Shown: piece after piece, positions 8,410-16,432 of the stretch
Position numbering within the stretch: the first letter of the stretch is position 1
How the letters are laid out: the number at the start of each line of letters is the position of its first letter
NCBI RefSeq assembly: GCF_000280055.1
Contig: NZ_ALAB01000039.1
Location: 1-64,000 of the forward strand
Origin: Alishewanella aestuarii B11
GTDB lineage: Bacteria > Pseudomonadota > Gammaproteobacteria > Enterobacterales > Alteromonadaceae
Direction: 5' to 3'
DNA length: 64,000 nt
Made by a program: the position numbers and the translations under genes
The notes under the pieces: generated by a model
Seen by the model: only the letters and a program-made list of their open reading frames with translations
Databases searched by the model: none
Told to the model about the DNA's origin: nothing

Positions 8410-9091
8410 AGTTATGTTCTCCGTTTACCGTCCACTTAATATTGAAGTTATACAGCGTCATACCATAGGTTTGTTCACTCTCGCGCTGTTTTTTATAAGG
8501 CGGGCGTGGGTCTTGTTTCAACACCTTCTCTATCAACTGCTGCAACTTCGGGTAGGCGCTTTGTTGCCGGCAAAACTGCTCGGCTGCTGCACTAAACTCA
8601 ACCGTCATACTGGTTTCCGGCGCCGCGTCAGCGAAACCACCCCGGGCATCAGCCAAGGCATCAGAGTAGGGTAGATAGGGTTTAATATCCAGGATTGGCG
8701 TGCCATCGAGCAGATCGATACCACTAATAAGTAACGTTACTGCGCCATTATGGATCTCAACCCCGTCCAGTTTGACTACCGACAAACCCAGTGGGTTAGG
8801 CCGAAAAGTTGCCCGGGTCGCAAAGACCCCTTTGCGGGTGTTGCCACCCAAGCGTGGCGGGCGCACCATTGGCGACCAGCCTTTATCGGCGGTTTCGTGA
8901 AACACAAATACCAACCACAGATGACTGAATGCTTCGATACCCCGAATCATCGTTTCGCTGGCGTAGGGTGCCTGCAGTTTAAGCTTGCCGGTGGCCTCTG
9001 GTATTAATCCCGGCTGCCGGGGAATCGCAAATTTTTGTTTGTAGGGTGACTCGATATAGCCAATCACCTGCATCTGATACGGGTTAGTCAT
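8363..9091 (-). CDS. trmO: tRNA (N6-threonylcarbamoyladenosine37-N6)-methyltransferase TrmO
   Basis: This 242-residue protein of the TsaA/VirR family methylates t6A at position 37 of tRNAs such as tRNA-Thr(GGU), using S-adenosylmethionine. Recognisable family segments include ESPYKQKFAIPRQPGL near the start, the FRPNPLG motif, DLLDGTPILDIKPYLPY, and a C-terminal PPYKK extension. Length matches the E. coli enzyme. It is transcribed leftwards, and its last 47 bases overlap the kelch gene, so the two may be translationally coupled. Confidence 0.93.
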   Translation of the reverse strand: MTNPYQMQVIGYIESPYKQKFAIPRQPGLIPEATGKLKLQAPYASETMIRGIEAFSHLWLVFVFHETADKGWSPMVRPPRLGGNTRKGVFATRATFRPNPLGLSVVKLDGVEIHNGAVTLLISGIDLLDGTPILDIKPYLPYSDALADARGGFADAAPETSMTVEFSAAAEQFCRQQSAYPKLQQLIEKVLKQDPRPPYKKQRESEQTYGMTLYNFNIKWTVNGEHNYVTEIIKLSEPAGCQ

Positions 9092-9253
9092 GCGGCCTTA
9101 GCAGTTAAGTTGTGGGTTTTATTCGGACTTTATTATGCAAGCACCGGCTTGAAACAACAAGAAAAGTTAATTTTAGCTGTCTAAATGGCTTTGACGCCAG
9201 ATGGATATGTTGTCAAAATGACAGGCATGATAGTTGAGTTGGAAGTTAACCAG

Positions 9254-10087
9254 ATGGAACAACGGATCCTGCTTACCGCCTGCCCGGACTCGAAAGGGTT
9301 GATCGCCCAAATCACCAATATTTGCTACAAGCATCAGTTAAATATTAGTCGGAATACTGAATATGTGGATCCGGTCAGTGGGCAGTTCTATATGCGAACC
9401 GAGCTGGACGGTTTTTTTAACGAAACCACCTTACTCGCCGATCTGGATCGGGCTTTACCGGCAGGCAGCTCCCGCAGTTTGTTGCGTCGTCAGGCAAAGC
9501 GGGTAGTGATTCTGGTAACCAAAGAGGCACATTGCCTCGGTGATATCCTGATAAAAGTTTACGATGGCTCGTTATCGCTGGATATCGCGGCGGTAGTGGG
9601 GAATCATCCGCAACTGGCCACACTCGCGGAACGCTTTGCGATTCCTTATCATTACGTTAGCCATCAGGGATTAAGTCGCAAAGCGCATGAGCAGGCGTTA
9701 CTGCAGACGATTCAGCCCTATCAGCCGGAGTATTTAATTCTGGCCAAATTTATGCGAATTCTAACGCCGGCCTTTGTCGCCGAGTTTCCAAACCGGATTA
9801 TCAATATCCATCACAGCTTTTTGCCTGCCTTTATTGGTGCCAGACCCTATCAGCAAGCGTTTGAGCGTGGGGTGAAAATCATCGGAGCAACAGCGCATTT
9901 TGTAAATAATCAATTGGATGAAGGTCCGATTATTCAGCAGAAAGTGCTGCCGGTTGATCACAGCTACAGCGCGGAAGATATGGAAAGAGCCGGTCGTGAT
10001 GTTGAAAAAGCCGCGCTTAGCGAAGCGTTGCAGTTTGTTACTGAGGATCGGGTCTTTGTACACGGCAACAAAACGGTGATTTTGTAG
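9254..10087 (+). CDS. purU: Formyltetrahydrofolate deformylase PurU
   Basis: This 277-residue enzyme hydrolyses 10-formyl-THF to formate and THF, supplying formate to PurT and balancing one-carbon pools. It has an N-terminal ACT domain (about residues 3-80, starting LLTACPDSKGLIAQI) and a C-terminal formyltransferase-type catalytic domain with NIHHSFLPAF and a downstream DEGPII motif. The reading frame opens at 9185, but the ATG at 9254 (MEQRILL) gives the family-length protein and has GGAAG 8 bases upstream. It converges with can across only 2 bp. Confidence 0.95.
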   Translation: MEQRILLTACPDSKGLIAQITNICYKHQLNISRNTEYVDPVSGQFYMRTELDGFFNETTLLADLDRALPAGSSRSLLRRQAKRVVILVTKEAHCLGDILIKVYDGSLSLDIAAVVGNHPQLATLAERFAIPYHYVSHQGLSRKAHEQALLQTIQPYQPEYLILAKFMRILTPAFVAEFPNRIINIHHSFLPAFIGARPYQQAFERGVKIIGATAHFVNNQLDEGPIIQQKVLPVDHSYSAEDMERAGRDVEKAALSEALQFVTEDRVFVHGNKTVIL

Positions 10088-10089
10088 CC

Positions 10090-10725
10090 CTAGTCGCTGT
10101 CTGGCAGTTCCAGCGGATCCAGTGCGTAGATCCTGTCAATTTGCTCCAGACTCGAATGGCTGACTTTTAAATCCTTGACCCGGCCATTACGTAAGCTATA
10201 CACCCAGCCATGAACACTCAGTTGTTGGCCGCGTTCCCAGGCTTCCTGGACAAAGCTGGTATGGCAGAGATTTTTTACCTGCTCAGCGACATTGAGTTCA
10301 ATCAAGCGGTTCACCCGTTGATCCTCGGTTTCCAGGCAATCAATTTGCTGGCGGTGCAGCGCATAAACATCTTTTACATTACGTAGCCAGTTATCGACGA
10401 AACCTACCCGCTGATTTAATAGCGCTGCTTTAACACCACCACAGCCATAATGGCCAACCACTAAAATATGTTTCACTTTCAAAATATCGATAGCGTATTG
10501 CAATACCGACAAGCAGTTCATATCGGAATGCACCACCAGATTAGCGACGTTGCGATGTACAAAGAGTTCGCCCGGCATCAGGCCGACGATTTCATTAGCA
10601 GGAACCCGGCTGTCAGAGCAACCAATCCACAGATACTCGGGTGCCTGTTGCTCGGAGAGTTGTTTAAAGAAGCCAGGCTGTTCACGTTCAATACGATCGG
10701 CCCAATTGCGGTTGTTAATAAACAA
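10090..10725 (-). CDS. can: Beta-carbonic anhydrase, 5' end removed by an IS insertion
   Basis: The product interconverts CO2 and bicarbonate using zinc. Ligand and catalytic motifs are present: CSDSR (about residues 36-40) and HYGCGG (about residues 92-97). The body is full length compared with E. coli Can. The native ATG and first four codons are separated from it by the IS element at 10740-12064. Joining 12077-12065 to 10730 recreates an open start MPDFNNLFINN. What remains contiguous begins only at a TTG (10725) with no good ribosome-binding site. The frame upstream is open back to the transposase stop (10771), in the same register. It may be silent, weakly translated from TTG/ATT, or expressed by reinitiation after the transposase. 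Confidence 0.93.
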   Translation of the reverse strand: MFINNRNWADRIEREQPGFFKQLSEQQAPEYLWIGCSDSRVPANEIVGLMPGELFVHRNVANLVVHSDMNCLSVLQYAIDILKVKHILVVGHYGCGGVKAALLNQRVGFVDNWLRNVKDVYALHRQQIDCLETEDQRVNRLIELNVAEQVKNLCHTSFVQEAWERGQQLSVHGWVYSLRNGRVKDLKVSHSSLEQIDRIYALDPLELPDSD

Positions 10726-10730
10726 ATTGT

Positions 10731-10739
10731 TAAAGTCTG
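10731..10739. repeat. Target-site duplication, left copy
   Basis: TAAAGTCTG lies directly outside the left end of the IS and recurs exactly at 12065-12073. Nine base pairs is the duplication size made by IS10-like elements. Confidence 0.95.
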
Positions 10740-12064
10740 CTGAGGGATCCCCACAAATTGCTCCCCCATATTATCCACACTCTATCAGATCGTCCGGTGT
10801 CCAGCACCACTGAGCTATCCACTGCAAAATTTGCTTTAGCCCTTGCTGATAATATCGCCTACTTATATTAAGCTTTTGCTCTTTACAGAGCAGTATCCCA
10901 AGGGAACAAAGAGCGAGCACTCGTCTATGCTTAACGGTATTAGCCTGATAACGTCGTTGTAAGCCAGCCTTCTCACCCGCACTGCCAAGCAGGTAATGAA
11001 ACCAGTTAGCTAGGGCTGCCAAGAGCAGTAAGATCTCCAAGCGTGATTTCTTGCGAGTACCATGTAGCTCGCTACCTAACCCGTAACGGTGACTTTTTTG
11101 ATCCCGGAAGCTTTCTTCTATCTGCATTCGGCAGCTATAGCATTTGGCAATTTTCTCGGCATATCCATGACTTTCTGGTAAAGAGGAAACTAATAGCCAA
11201 GGCTCTTTGTATTGCCTGTTTTTATCTCTTTTCAATAACTTGTAACCTTTTCCAACCAAAACAGCTTGTGTTTCATAGCTCTGAGATTGGGTGAGTAAGA
11301 TGTTGCCGACATGCTTGGGCTTGGCTTTGGCCTTACGATAAAATTGGTTAACAGAGATAAACTCTTCCTGCCCTGCCACTTTCAGCTTCACATTCCCTCT
11401 GACTCTGGCGACATAATGCCAGCCGAATTCGCGTACTTGTTTTAACCAAGGCACTTTAAATCCGGCGTCTGTCACGATAATTGGTTTGCAGCCTTCTGGT
11501 AACATGGCTTTAAGTTGCTCTAAGAATGCCTGATGCAAACGGGGGCTGGTGTACTCTTCTTCAGCAGCGATTTTTTGCAACAACGTTAATGCTCTGCCGT
11601 CCGCAGCAATACTCGCTCGTAAAATAAAGTGACGCTTGGCGGTATCCGCATTACTCCAATCGACTAAAATCGTTGGATGGGAATGGGGGGTTACAACAGA
11701 AGCAGTCAACGCGGCATAAATCAATGGTAGCTCTCGTTGCAGATTGGCATTATTGAGTAATCTGTCGGCTCGCTTGATGCTGATTTTGTCTGAGGGTCCT
11801 GGCATAGCGCGACCAATTGCTGTAACGGTGCAACGAGCGTCTTTAGCAAGAGCAGTAACCGCATCTAACAAGACAGAAAATCTGGCTTTATGCATGGTTT
11901 TTGGGGTGACAAATCGGAGGAAATCAGCGAGCATAGTTTTAACATTCATGGCGAGCATCCGCGGTGTGGGATTTTTGGCGAATGATCAGATCGGGAACCG
12001 CCATGAATGTTCCCTAATCACCTAAATTTTTATTTTAACTACAAAATTTCTGGGGATACCTCAG
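10740..12064 (-). mobile_element. Complete IS4-family (IS10-like) insertion sequence, 1,325 bp
   Basis: The left end reads CTGAGGGATCCCCACAAATT. The right end, read inwards on the minus strand, starts CTGAGGTATCCCCAGAAATT. These 20-base terminal inverted repeats differ at two positions and resemble IS10 ends (CTGA.AGATCCCC type). Both sides carry the identical 9-bp duplication TAAAGTCTG. One intact 396-codon transposase frame fills it. A DnaA-box sequence TTATCCACA sits at 10771-10779, 31 bp inside the left end. The element is inserted within codon 5 of can in the same orientation as can. No second copy is present in the window. Confidence 0.96.
10771..11958 (-). CDS. IS4-family DDE transposase (IS10-like)
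   Basis: This 395-residue transposase is intact. DDE residues are visible: first Asp in LVDWSNAD, second Asp in IVTDAGFKVPW, and Glu within the Y-(2)-R-(3)-E-(6)-K signature YSCRMQIEESFRDQK that defines the IS4 family. The C-terminal segment with QANTVKHRRVLALCSLG matches IS10-like relatives. A second in-frame ATG at 11949 is an alternative start. The stop (10771-10773) is in the same frame as the downstream can remnant, 15 codons before its TTG. Confidence 0.95.
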   Translation of the reverse strand: MLAMNVKTMLADFLRFVTPKTMHKARFSVLLDAVTALAKDARCTVTAIGRAMPGPSDKISIKRADRLLNNANLQRELPLIYAALTASVVTPHSHPTILVDWSNADTAKRHFILRASIAADGRALTLLQKIAAEEEYTSPRLHQAFLEQLKAMLPEGCKPIIVTDAGFKVPWLKQVREFGWHYVARVRGNVKLKVAGQEEFISVNQFYRKAKAKPKHVGNILLTQSQSYETQAVLVGKGYKLLKRDKNRQYKEPWLLVSSLPESHGYAEKIAKCYSCRMQIEESFRDQKSHRYGLGSELHGTRKKSRLEILLLLAALANWFHYLLGSAGEKAGLQRRYQANTVKHRRVLALCSLGILLCKEQKLNISRRYYQQGLKQILQWIAQWCWTPDDLIECG

Positions 12065-12073
12065 TAAAGTCTG
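12065..12073. repeat. Target-site duplication, right copy
   Basis: This is an exact copy of TAAAGTCTG found at 10731-10739, directly outside the right IS end. Confidence 0.95.
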
Positions 12074-12077
12074 GCAT
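12065..12077 (-). pseudogene. can: Detached first codons of can
   Basis: Read on the minus strand, ATG CCA GAC TTT A (12077 to 12065) is the original 5' end of can. It now runs into the IS end and meets a TAG after 12 codons. Its native promoter must lie to the right, between here and the divergent H-NS-like gene at 12343. Confidence 0.85.
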
Positions 12078-12342
12078 CTTAGCGCTCACGAAGACGAAAT
12101 CGCGACACAATAACGGATTTTTTGCAAACTACAACACTGACCAGCCAAAACGGACTCAGCTACTGTATTGGCAGCACAGGCGTTTACAATAAATTTAGAT
12201 AGCATATATCAAAACTAATGGGTACAAATTAGTAAGGCAATATTAAATGAATGATGGCTGAATAATATCGATATTATAAAATCACTTTTGTTGTTAAATC
12301 ATTTCCGTTATCATGTCGCAGATTATTAAACGGGAGTCTAAG

Positions 12343-12870
12343 ATGTCTTTATTACTTGATAAACGCGAGTTAAAGAAAGCCGCAAGAGAATTAACGCTGG
12401 CTAAGTTAAATGATGTTCTGGAGACGTTACAATCAGTGTTGGCAGAACGTCAGTCTGAGCTGGATGCGATCAATGAAATTGAACGCTTGGCCCGTGAAAA
12501 AGGATTTACAATGGAGCAGTTAGGTTATAAACAGGTACAAGAGGTGGTTGCCAGTACACCGGCGTCAGTAAGCAGTGATGACAAAAAGCCGGTTAAGCCT
12601 AAATTTAAAACACTGAATAAAGATAGCCAGTATTTTTATGTTGAGAATGGCAAGTTACAATTATTGCGGACTCATACAATGAAAAAAGGTCTACAGGATC
12701 GGGGTATTGATGTGGTACCAGCCGCCAAGGTAGACAAAAAGTTTGCCAAAGATATTGAGCGTTTACTTACTGAAGCCACAGAGCAAGCGGTGGCCAATTT
12801 TAATCAGAAAGTTGCCATCTGGAATGCCTGGGCTGCAGCCAATGGTGGTGAGATCCTGCAAAGCCGCTAA
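12343..12870 (+). CDS. H-NS-like nucleoid protein, divergent DNA-binding half
   Basis: The N-terminal 60 residues form a helical, coiled-coil region (LAKLNDVLETLQSVLAERQS, then a GFTMEQLG turn) that resembles the H-NS oligomerisation domain. A polar linker rich in Ser/Lys/Pro follows. The C-terminal half has FYVENGKLQLLRTHTMKKGL, roughly aligned with the Y-x-x-NG-x-x-W-x-G-x-G core of H-NS but lacking the tryptophan and the glycine loop, then about 60 helical residues of unknown type. The ATG at 12343 follows GGGAG at 6 bases and is chosen over the ATG at 12313. The upstream 150 bp is very AT-rich, as for self-regulated H-NS genes. The family call is tentative. Confidence 0.55.
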   Translation: MSLLLDKRELKKAARELTLAKLNDVLETLQSVLAERQSELDAINEIERLAREKGFTMEQLGYKQVQEVVASTPASVSSDDKKPVKPKFKTLNKDSQYFYVENGKLQLLRTHTMKKGLQDRGIDVVPAAKVDKKFAKDIERLLTEATEQAVANFNQKVAIWNAWAAANGGEILQSR

Positions 12871-12894
12871 GCTTTATCCTTACAGCAGTGCTGA

Positions 12895-12919
12895 AAAAAC
12901 CCGGCATGACCGGGTTTTT
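12895..12919. terminator. Bidirectional terminator
   Basis: AAAAACCCGG (12895-12904) and CCGGGTTTTT (12910-12919) flank a 5-base loop between the convergent H-NS-like gene and the SDR gene. Confidence 0.9.
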
Positions 12920-12935
12920 GTTATTTAAAGCTGTG

Positions 12936-13688
12936 TTATTTCGGTTGGGCGTCGAGCGACTGCCCGGTCACGCCGATACTGTCATCACTCATCAGATAGA
13001 GATACAGCCACATCAGATCAGCCGGCGTTTTCAACTTCTGTGCGTCTTCACCGGGATAGGCCTTGGCGCGCATACTGGTGCGGGTGGCGCCCGGATTAAT
13101 GCAGTTAACCCGTAAACTGGTTTGATCGAGTTCATCAGCCAGAATTTGCATTAAGCCTTCAGTGGCAAACTTTGATATCGCGTAAGGGCCCCAGAAAGCA
13201 CGACCTTTGCGGCCAACACCGGAAGAGGTAAAGACGACAGAGGGGTGTGCGCTTTGCTTTAGTACCGGCAACAGTGCCTGTGTCATCAGCATCGGTGCCG
13301 TAACATTAACCTGCATAATATCCTGCCAGGTTGGCAGGTCGATATGTTCAAAAGGGGTTAGCACGCCCAGTAAGCCCGCATTATGTAACAGGCCATCTAA
13401 GCGCCCGAACTCTGCCTGAATGGTAGCGGCCATATCCTGATAATGTTTCTTGGTCGCGCCTTTCAGATCCAGCGGCACTATCGCCGGTTCCGGATAGCCT
13501 GCCGCTACAATCTCATCATAAACTGCGGTGAGTTTGTTGGTGGTTTTACCCAGTAAAATGACGGTCGCACCATACTGGGCAAAAGTCATAGCGGCGGTTC
13601 TACCGATACCATCGCCGGCACCGGTCACCAGAATCACTTTATCTTGCAGCACGCCAGGCACTGCGCTGTAGTGTTGAGGTATTTGCAT
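12936..13688 (-). CDS. yciK: YciK-like short-chain dehydrogenase/reductase
   Basis: This is a classical SDR of about 250 residues. It has the nucleotide-binding motif GAGDGIG (about residues 24-30), the HNAG motif, the catalytic Ser in FTSSGVG and the YAISK catalytic Tyr/Lys pair. The whole sequence, including VTGAGDGIGRTAAMTFA and the KTPADLM segment, matches E. coli YciK, an oxidoreductase of unknown substrate. A GTG at 13736 with AAAGG upstream would extend it by 16 residues, but the ATG at 13688 fits the family length. Confidence 0.9.
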   Translation of the reverse strand: MQIPQHYSAVPGVLQDKVILVTGAGDGIGRTAAMTFAQYGATVILLGKTTNKLTAVYDEIVAAGYPEPAIVPLDLKGATKKHYQDMAATIQAEFGRLDGLLHNAGLLGVLTPFEHIDLPTWQDIMQVNVTAPMLMTQALLPVLKQSAHPSVVFTSSGVGRKGRAFWGPYAISKFATEGLMQILADELDQTSLRVNCINPGATRTSMRAKAYPGEDAQKLKTPADLMWLYLYLMSDDSIGVTGQSLDAQPK

Positions 13689-13910
13689 AACAGACTCGTC
13701 GTGTAAAAAATGGCGACAGGATACGCCCAATAACACTATTTTGCACCTTTCTTCACGATATCTGTGTTTTTACTCTAGCGATCTTGAAAACTTTGGGTTA
13801 ACTTTAACTGGTCGTAGCTGTTAGTCGCTAACAGTCGCCAAATTCAGAATAAGTAAAGTAAGATTTTGCTTTGCAATAAAAAAATACCAGTGATGGACAG
13901 GGGAGAAATT

Positions 13911-16289
13911 ATGAAGAAGCTGGCAATCAGTATTGCTGTCACCGCGGCGCTCGGTTTAGCAGCTTGTGGTGATTCGTTAGACGACATCAAACAGGATGTC
14001 GGGCAAGGTGGTAATGTTATTCCAAGTGCCCGGGTTGTTTTTGATCCTACCGCCGGGCAAGTCTCAGTTCCGAACGATTTATTATTTCAGGGTACTACCG
14101 ATGGTACTCTGACTCTGGATGCCGGTGCCGCACCCGATTACACTAACCCACAGGTCGCGCTTGGCGCATTAGATGGCTGGTCAACGCAGAACCCGTTCAG
14201 TATCGCTTTAAGCTTCCCTGCTGGTGTGAGTTTGAATATGGACTCCGCCAGAGCTCCGGGTTCAGTGCGGTTATTTAAAGCGCTGATGGGTGATCCTGCG
14301 TCTCCGGATACCGCTTGCCGTGCGGTACCACGTGGCCTGGCGTGTAAGATCGTGTCTGAATTACAATATGGCGTTGATTTCGTTTCTGCTGGCAGTGGTA
14401 ACAGTGTTGCGGTGATTCCGTTAAAACCGCTGGAAGCGGCGACTACCTATTTGCTGGCGCTGACAAATGGCTTAAAAGACAGCACAGGCGCGGCAATTAA
14501 GCCTTCAACAACCTATGAGTTGGTGAAACAAGATCTGGCAACCTTGCCTTTGGCAACAGAATCCCAGCGCGGTTTGCAAGCGGTGATCAACAGCTTCGAA
14601 AATACGATGCGCGGTCAGGGCTTGCCATCCGAGAGTATTATCTATTCTGCCGCCATTACGACCCAGTCTACCGGGGCGGTACTGGCTAATCTGAAACAAC
14701 TGATGGCTTCGCCAACCCCGACCGGTTACGCACCTGGCGCTTTAGTGGTGCAGAACACCGGATTAACAGTATCTCAGGTTAACCCGGCTTTTGCATCATC
14801 CCAGGCTTTCCAGATCACCCGTTTATATCAGGGTAGTCTGACGCTGCCATACTTCCTCGGCGTACCCTCTGCTGAGAATGTAACAGCACCGTTAAATACA
14901 CGCTGGTTGGCGCGTTGTGATAGTGGTGCCATTATCGCTGCCTTACCACCAAGCATGAAACCATCGACACCAGTGTCAGAAAATGATGGCTTCTGTCAGG
15001 CGGTCAGTAATGGCGCCTTACGTGATTTGGGCGTAGACAGTGCCCGTCATCTGACGAAATTTAATATTATTCCGAAGATTAATAGCTACCAGACTGTTGC
15101 GGTGCAGATGACAGTGCCTGATAGCAATGTGATCCCGATGCCGGCAGCAGGCTGGCCGGTGGTGATTTTGCAGCACGGTATCACCTCCCGCAAAGAAGAT
15201 ATGCTGGCAATTACCGGCACGCTGGCTTCACAGGGTTTCGCCACTGTTGCTATTGACCATCCGTTACACGGCAGCCGTGGTTTTAGCTTCTCAACGGCCG
15301 ATCGCACCTTTAACTTTAATGCGTCGACTAATGCCGCTACCGACTATATGAACCTGTCAAACCTGCTGGTGACGCGGGATAACCTGCGGCAAAGTATTGC
15401 CGATATGCTGGCACTGCGGTTTGCGCTGAATAATATCAGCGGTGTGACCATCGACAAGAGCCGCATTCAGTTCCTGGGGCATTCATTAGGTGGTATTACC
15501 GGCACTGGTATGGTGGCATTAGCGAATGCACCAACGGGTAATGCAGCTTTAGATGCCGCCTTTAAGGTGGAAACCGCTGTGCTGGCAATGCCAGGCGGTG
15601 CTGTTGCTAACTTCCTGTTAGATTCGCCATCCTTTGGTCCGCTGATTAAAGCCAGCGTGATGTTAGGTGCCGGTGGTGAACTGACCAGTCAGTTTGTAAC
15701 CTATGTTGCCACTAATACAGGTTGTGGTACGCCTTCTGCGGCAAATCTGGCGACCTGGCCAGCTTGTGCTGCGCCAATCGTCAACCAGTATCTTGCCAGT
15801 TTGCAGCAGACCGGTAATACCGCACAGTTAAACCGTATTACTGCGACCCTGACGCAGTTTGCCTTTGCTGCGCAAACAGTAACAGACAGTGGTGATCCGA
15901 ATAACTACGCACAAATGCTGGTTGCCGGTGGTACTCCAACCTATATTATTGAGGTTGTTGGCGACGGGGCGGATAATAAGCCAGATCAGGTTGTTCCTAA
16001 TGGTTTCTTTAGCCCGCTGACCGCTCTGGCTCAGGGCCGTATGGCGCTGGCCGGTACTGAGCCTTTGGCGCGGTTACTGAATGCCTCTGCTGTACCAGCA
16101 CAGGCACCGGGTGTAGCGCTGACAGGTAATGCGTTGACGCGCTTTAAAGCGGGTGACCATAGTTCTATTCTGAACCCGGCATCCAGCGCAGCAGCGACCG
16201 GTGAGATGCAGTTCCAGACTGTAACTTTCTTCCTGAATCGCGGTAAGCAGATTGGTGTACAGAATCCGGCGGTTATTGCCGGCAATTAA
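13911..16289 (+). CDS. VolA/Pla-1-type extracellular lipase lipoprotein
   Basis: This protein of about 792 residues begins with a lipoprotein signal (lipobox LAAC, Cys near residue 19). The N-terminal part resembles the bacterial virulence-factor lipase N-terminal domain (starting ARVVFDPTAGQVSVPNDLLF). The C-terminal half is an alpha/beta hydrolase with the nucleophile elbow GHSLGG (near residue 525), preceded by VILQHGITSRKED, which would contribute the oxyanion hole. VolA of Vibrio is a surface-exposed lysophospholipase with this layout. The frame opens at 13866, but the ATG at 13911 has GGGGAG 6 bases upstream and starts the signal peptide. It is monocistronic with its own terminator. Confidence 0.88.
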   Translation: MKKLAISIAVTAALGLAACGDSLDDIKQDVGQGGNVIPSARVVFDPTAGQVSVPNDLLFQGTTDGTLTLDAGAAPDYTNPQVALGALDGWSTQNPFSIALSFPAGVSLNMDSARAPGSVRLFKALMGDPASPDTACRAVPRGLACKIVSELQYGVDFVSAGSGNSVAVIPLKPLEAATTYLLALTNGLKDSTGAAIKPSTTYELVKQDLATLPLATESQRGLQAVINSFENTMRGQGLPSESIIYSAAITTQSTGAVLANLKQLMASPTPTGYAPGALVVQNTGLTVSQVNPAFASSQAFQITRLYQGSLTLPYFLGVPSAENVTAPLNTRWLARCDSGAIIAALPPSMKPSTPVSENDGFCQAVSNGALRDLGVDSARHLTKFNIIPKINSYQTVAVQMTVPDSNVIPMPAAGWPVVILQHGITSRKEDMLAITGTLASQGFATVAIDHPLHGSRGFSFSTADRTFNFNASTNAATDYMNLSNLLVTRDNLRQSIADMLALRFALNNISGVTIDKSRIQFLGHSLGGITGTGMVALANAPTGNAALDAAFKVETAVLAMPGGAVANFLLDSPSFGPLIKASVMLGAGGELTSQFVTYVATNTGCGTPSAANLATWPACAAPIVNQYLASLQQTGNTAQLNRITATLTQFAFAAQTVTDSGDPNNYAQMLVAGGTPTYIIEVVGDGADNKPDQVVPNGFFSPLTALAQGRMALAGTEPLARLLNASAVPAQAPGVALTGNALTRFKAGDHSSILNPASSAAATGEMQFQTVTFFLNRGKQIGVQNPAVIAGN

Positions 16290-16310
16290 GGTCTGAGTGA
16301 CCTTACCCCT

Positions 16311-16342
16311 AACAGCCCGGCTGCAGAATGCGCCGGGCTGTT
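16311..16342 (+). terminator. Terminator after the lipase gene
   Basis: AACAGCCCGGC (16311-16321) pairs with GCCGGGCTGTT (16332-16342), a perfect 11-bp stem followed by a short T-containing tract. Confidence 0.8.
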
Positions 16343-16432
16343 GCTTTATGATTTAGCAGTTAAGCATAATAGCGGCTTAGCAGCCATCTTTAACTCGCTT
16401 GGCAATAACGTCAGTGGCAGCAGGAGAATATT

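Noticed and set aside
10705-10725. TTG at 10725 as the native can start
   Set aside because: Removing the IS gives an in-frame ATG (12075-12077) followed by PDFNN, so the TTG is only a possible secondary start after the insertion.
10740-12064. Composite transposon with cargo
   Set aside because: Both IS ends flank only the transposase, both duplications lie directly outside, and no second copy occurs in the window.
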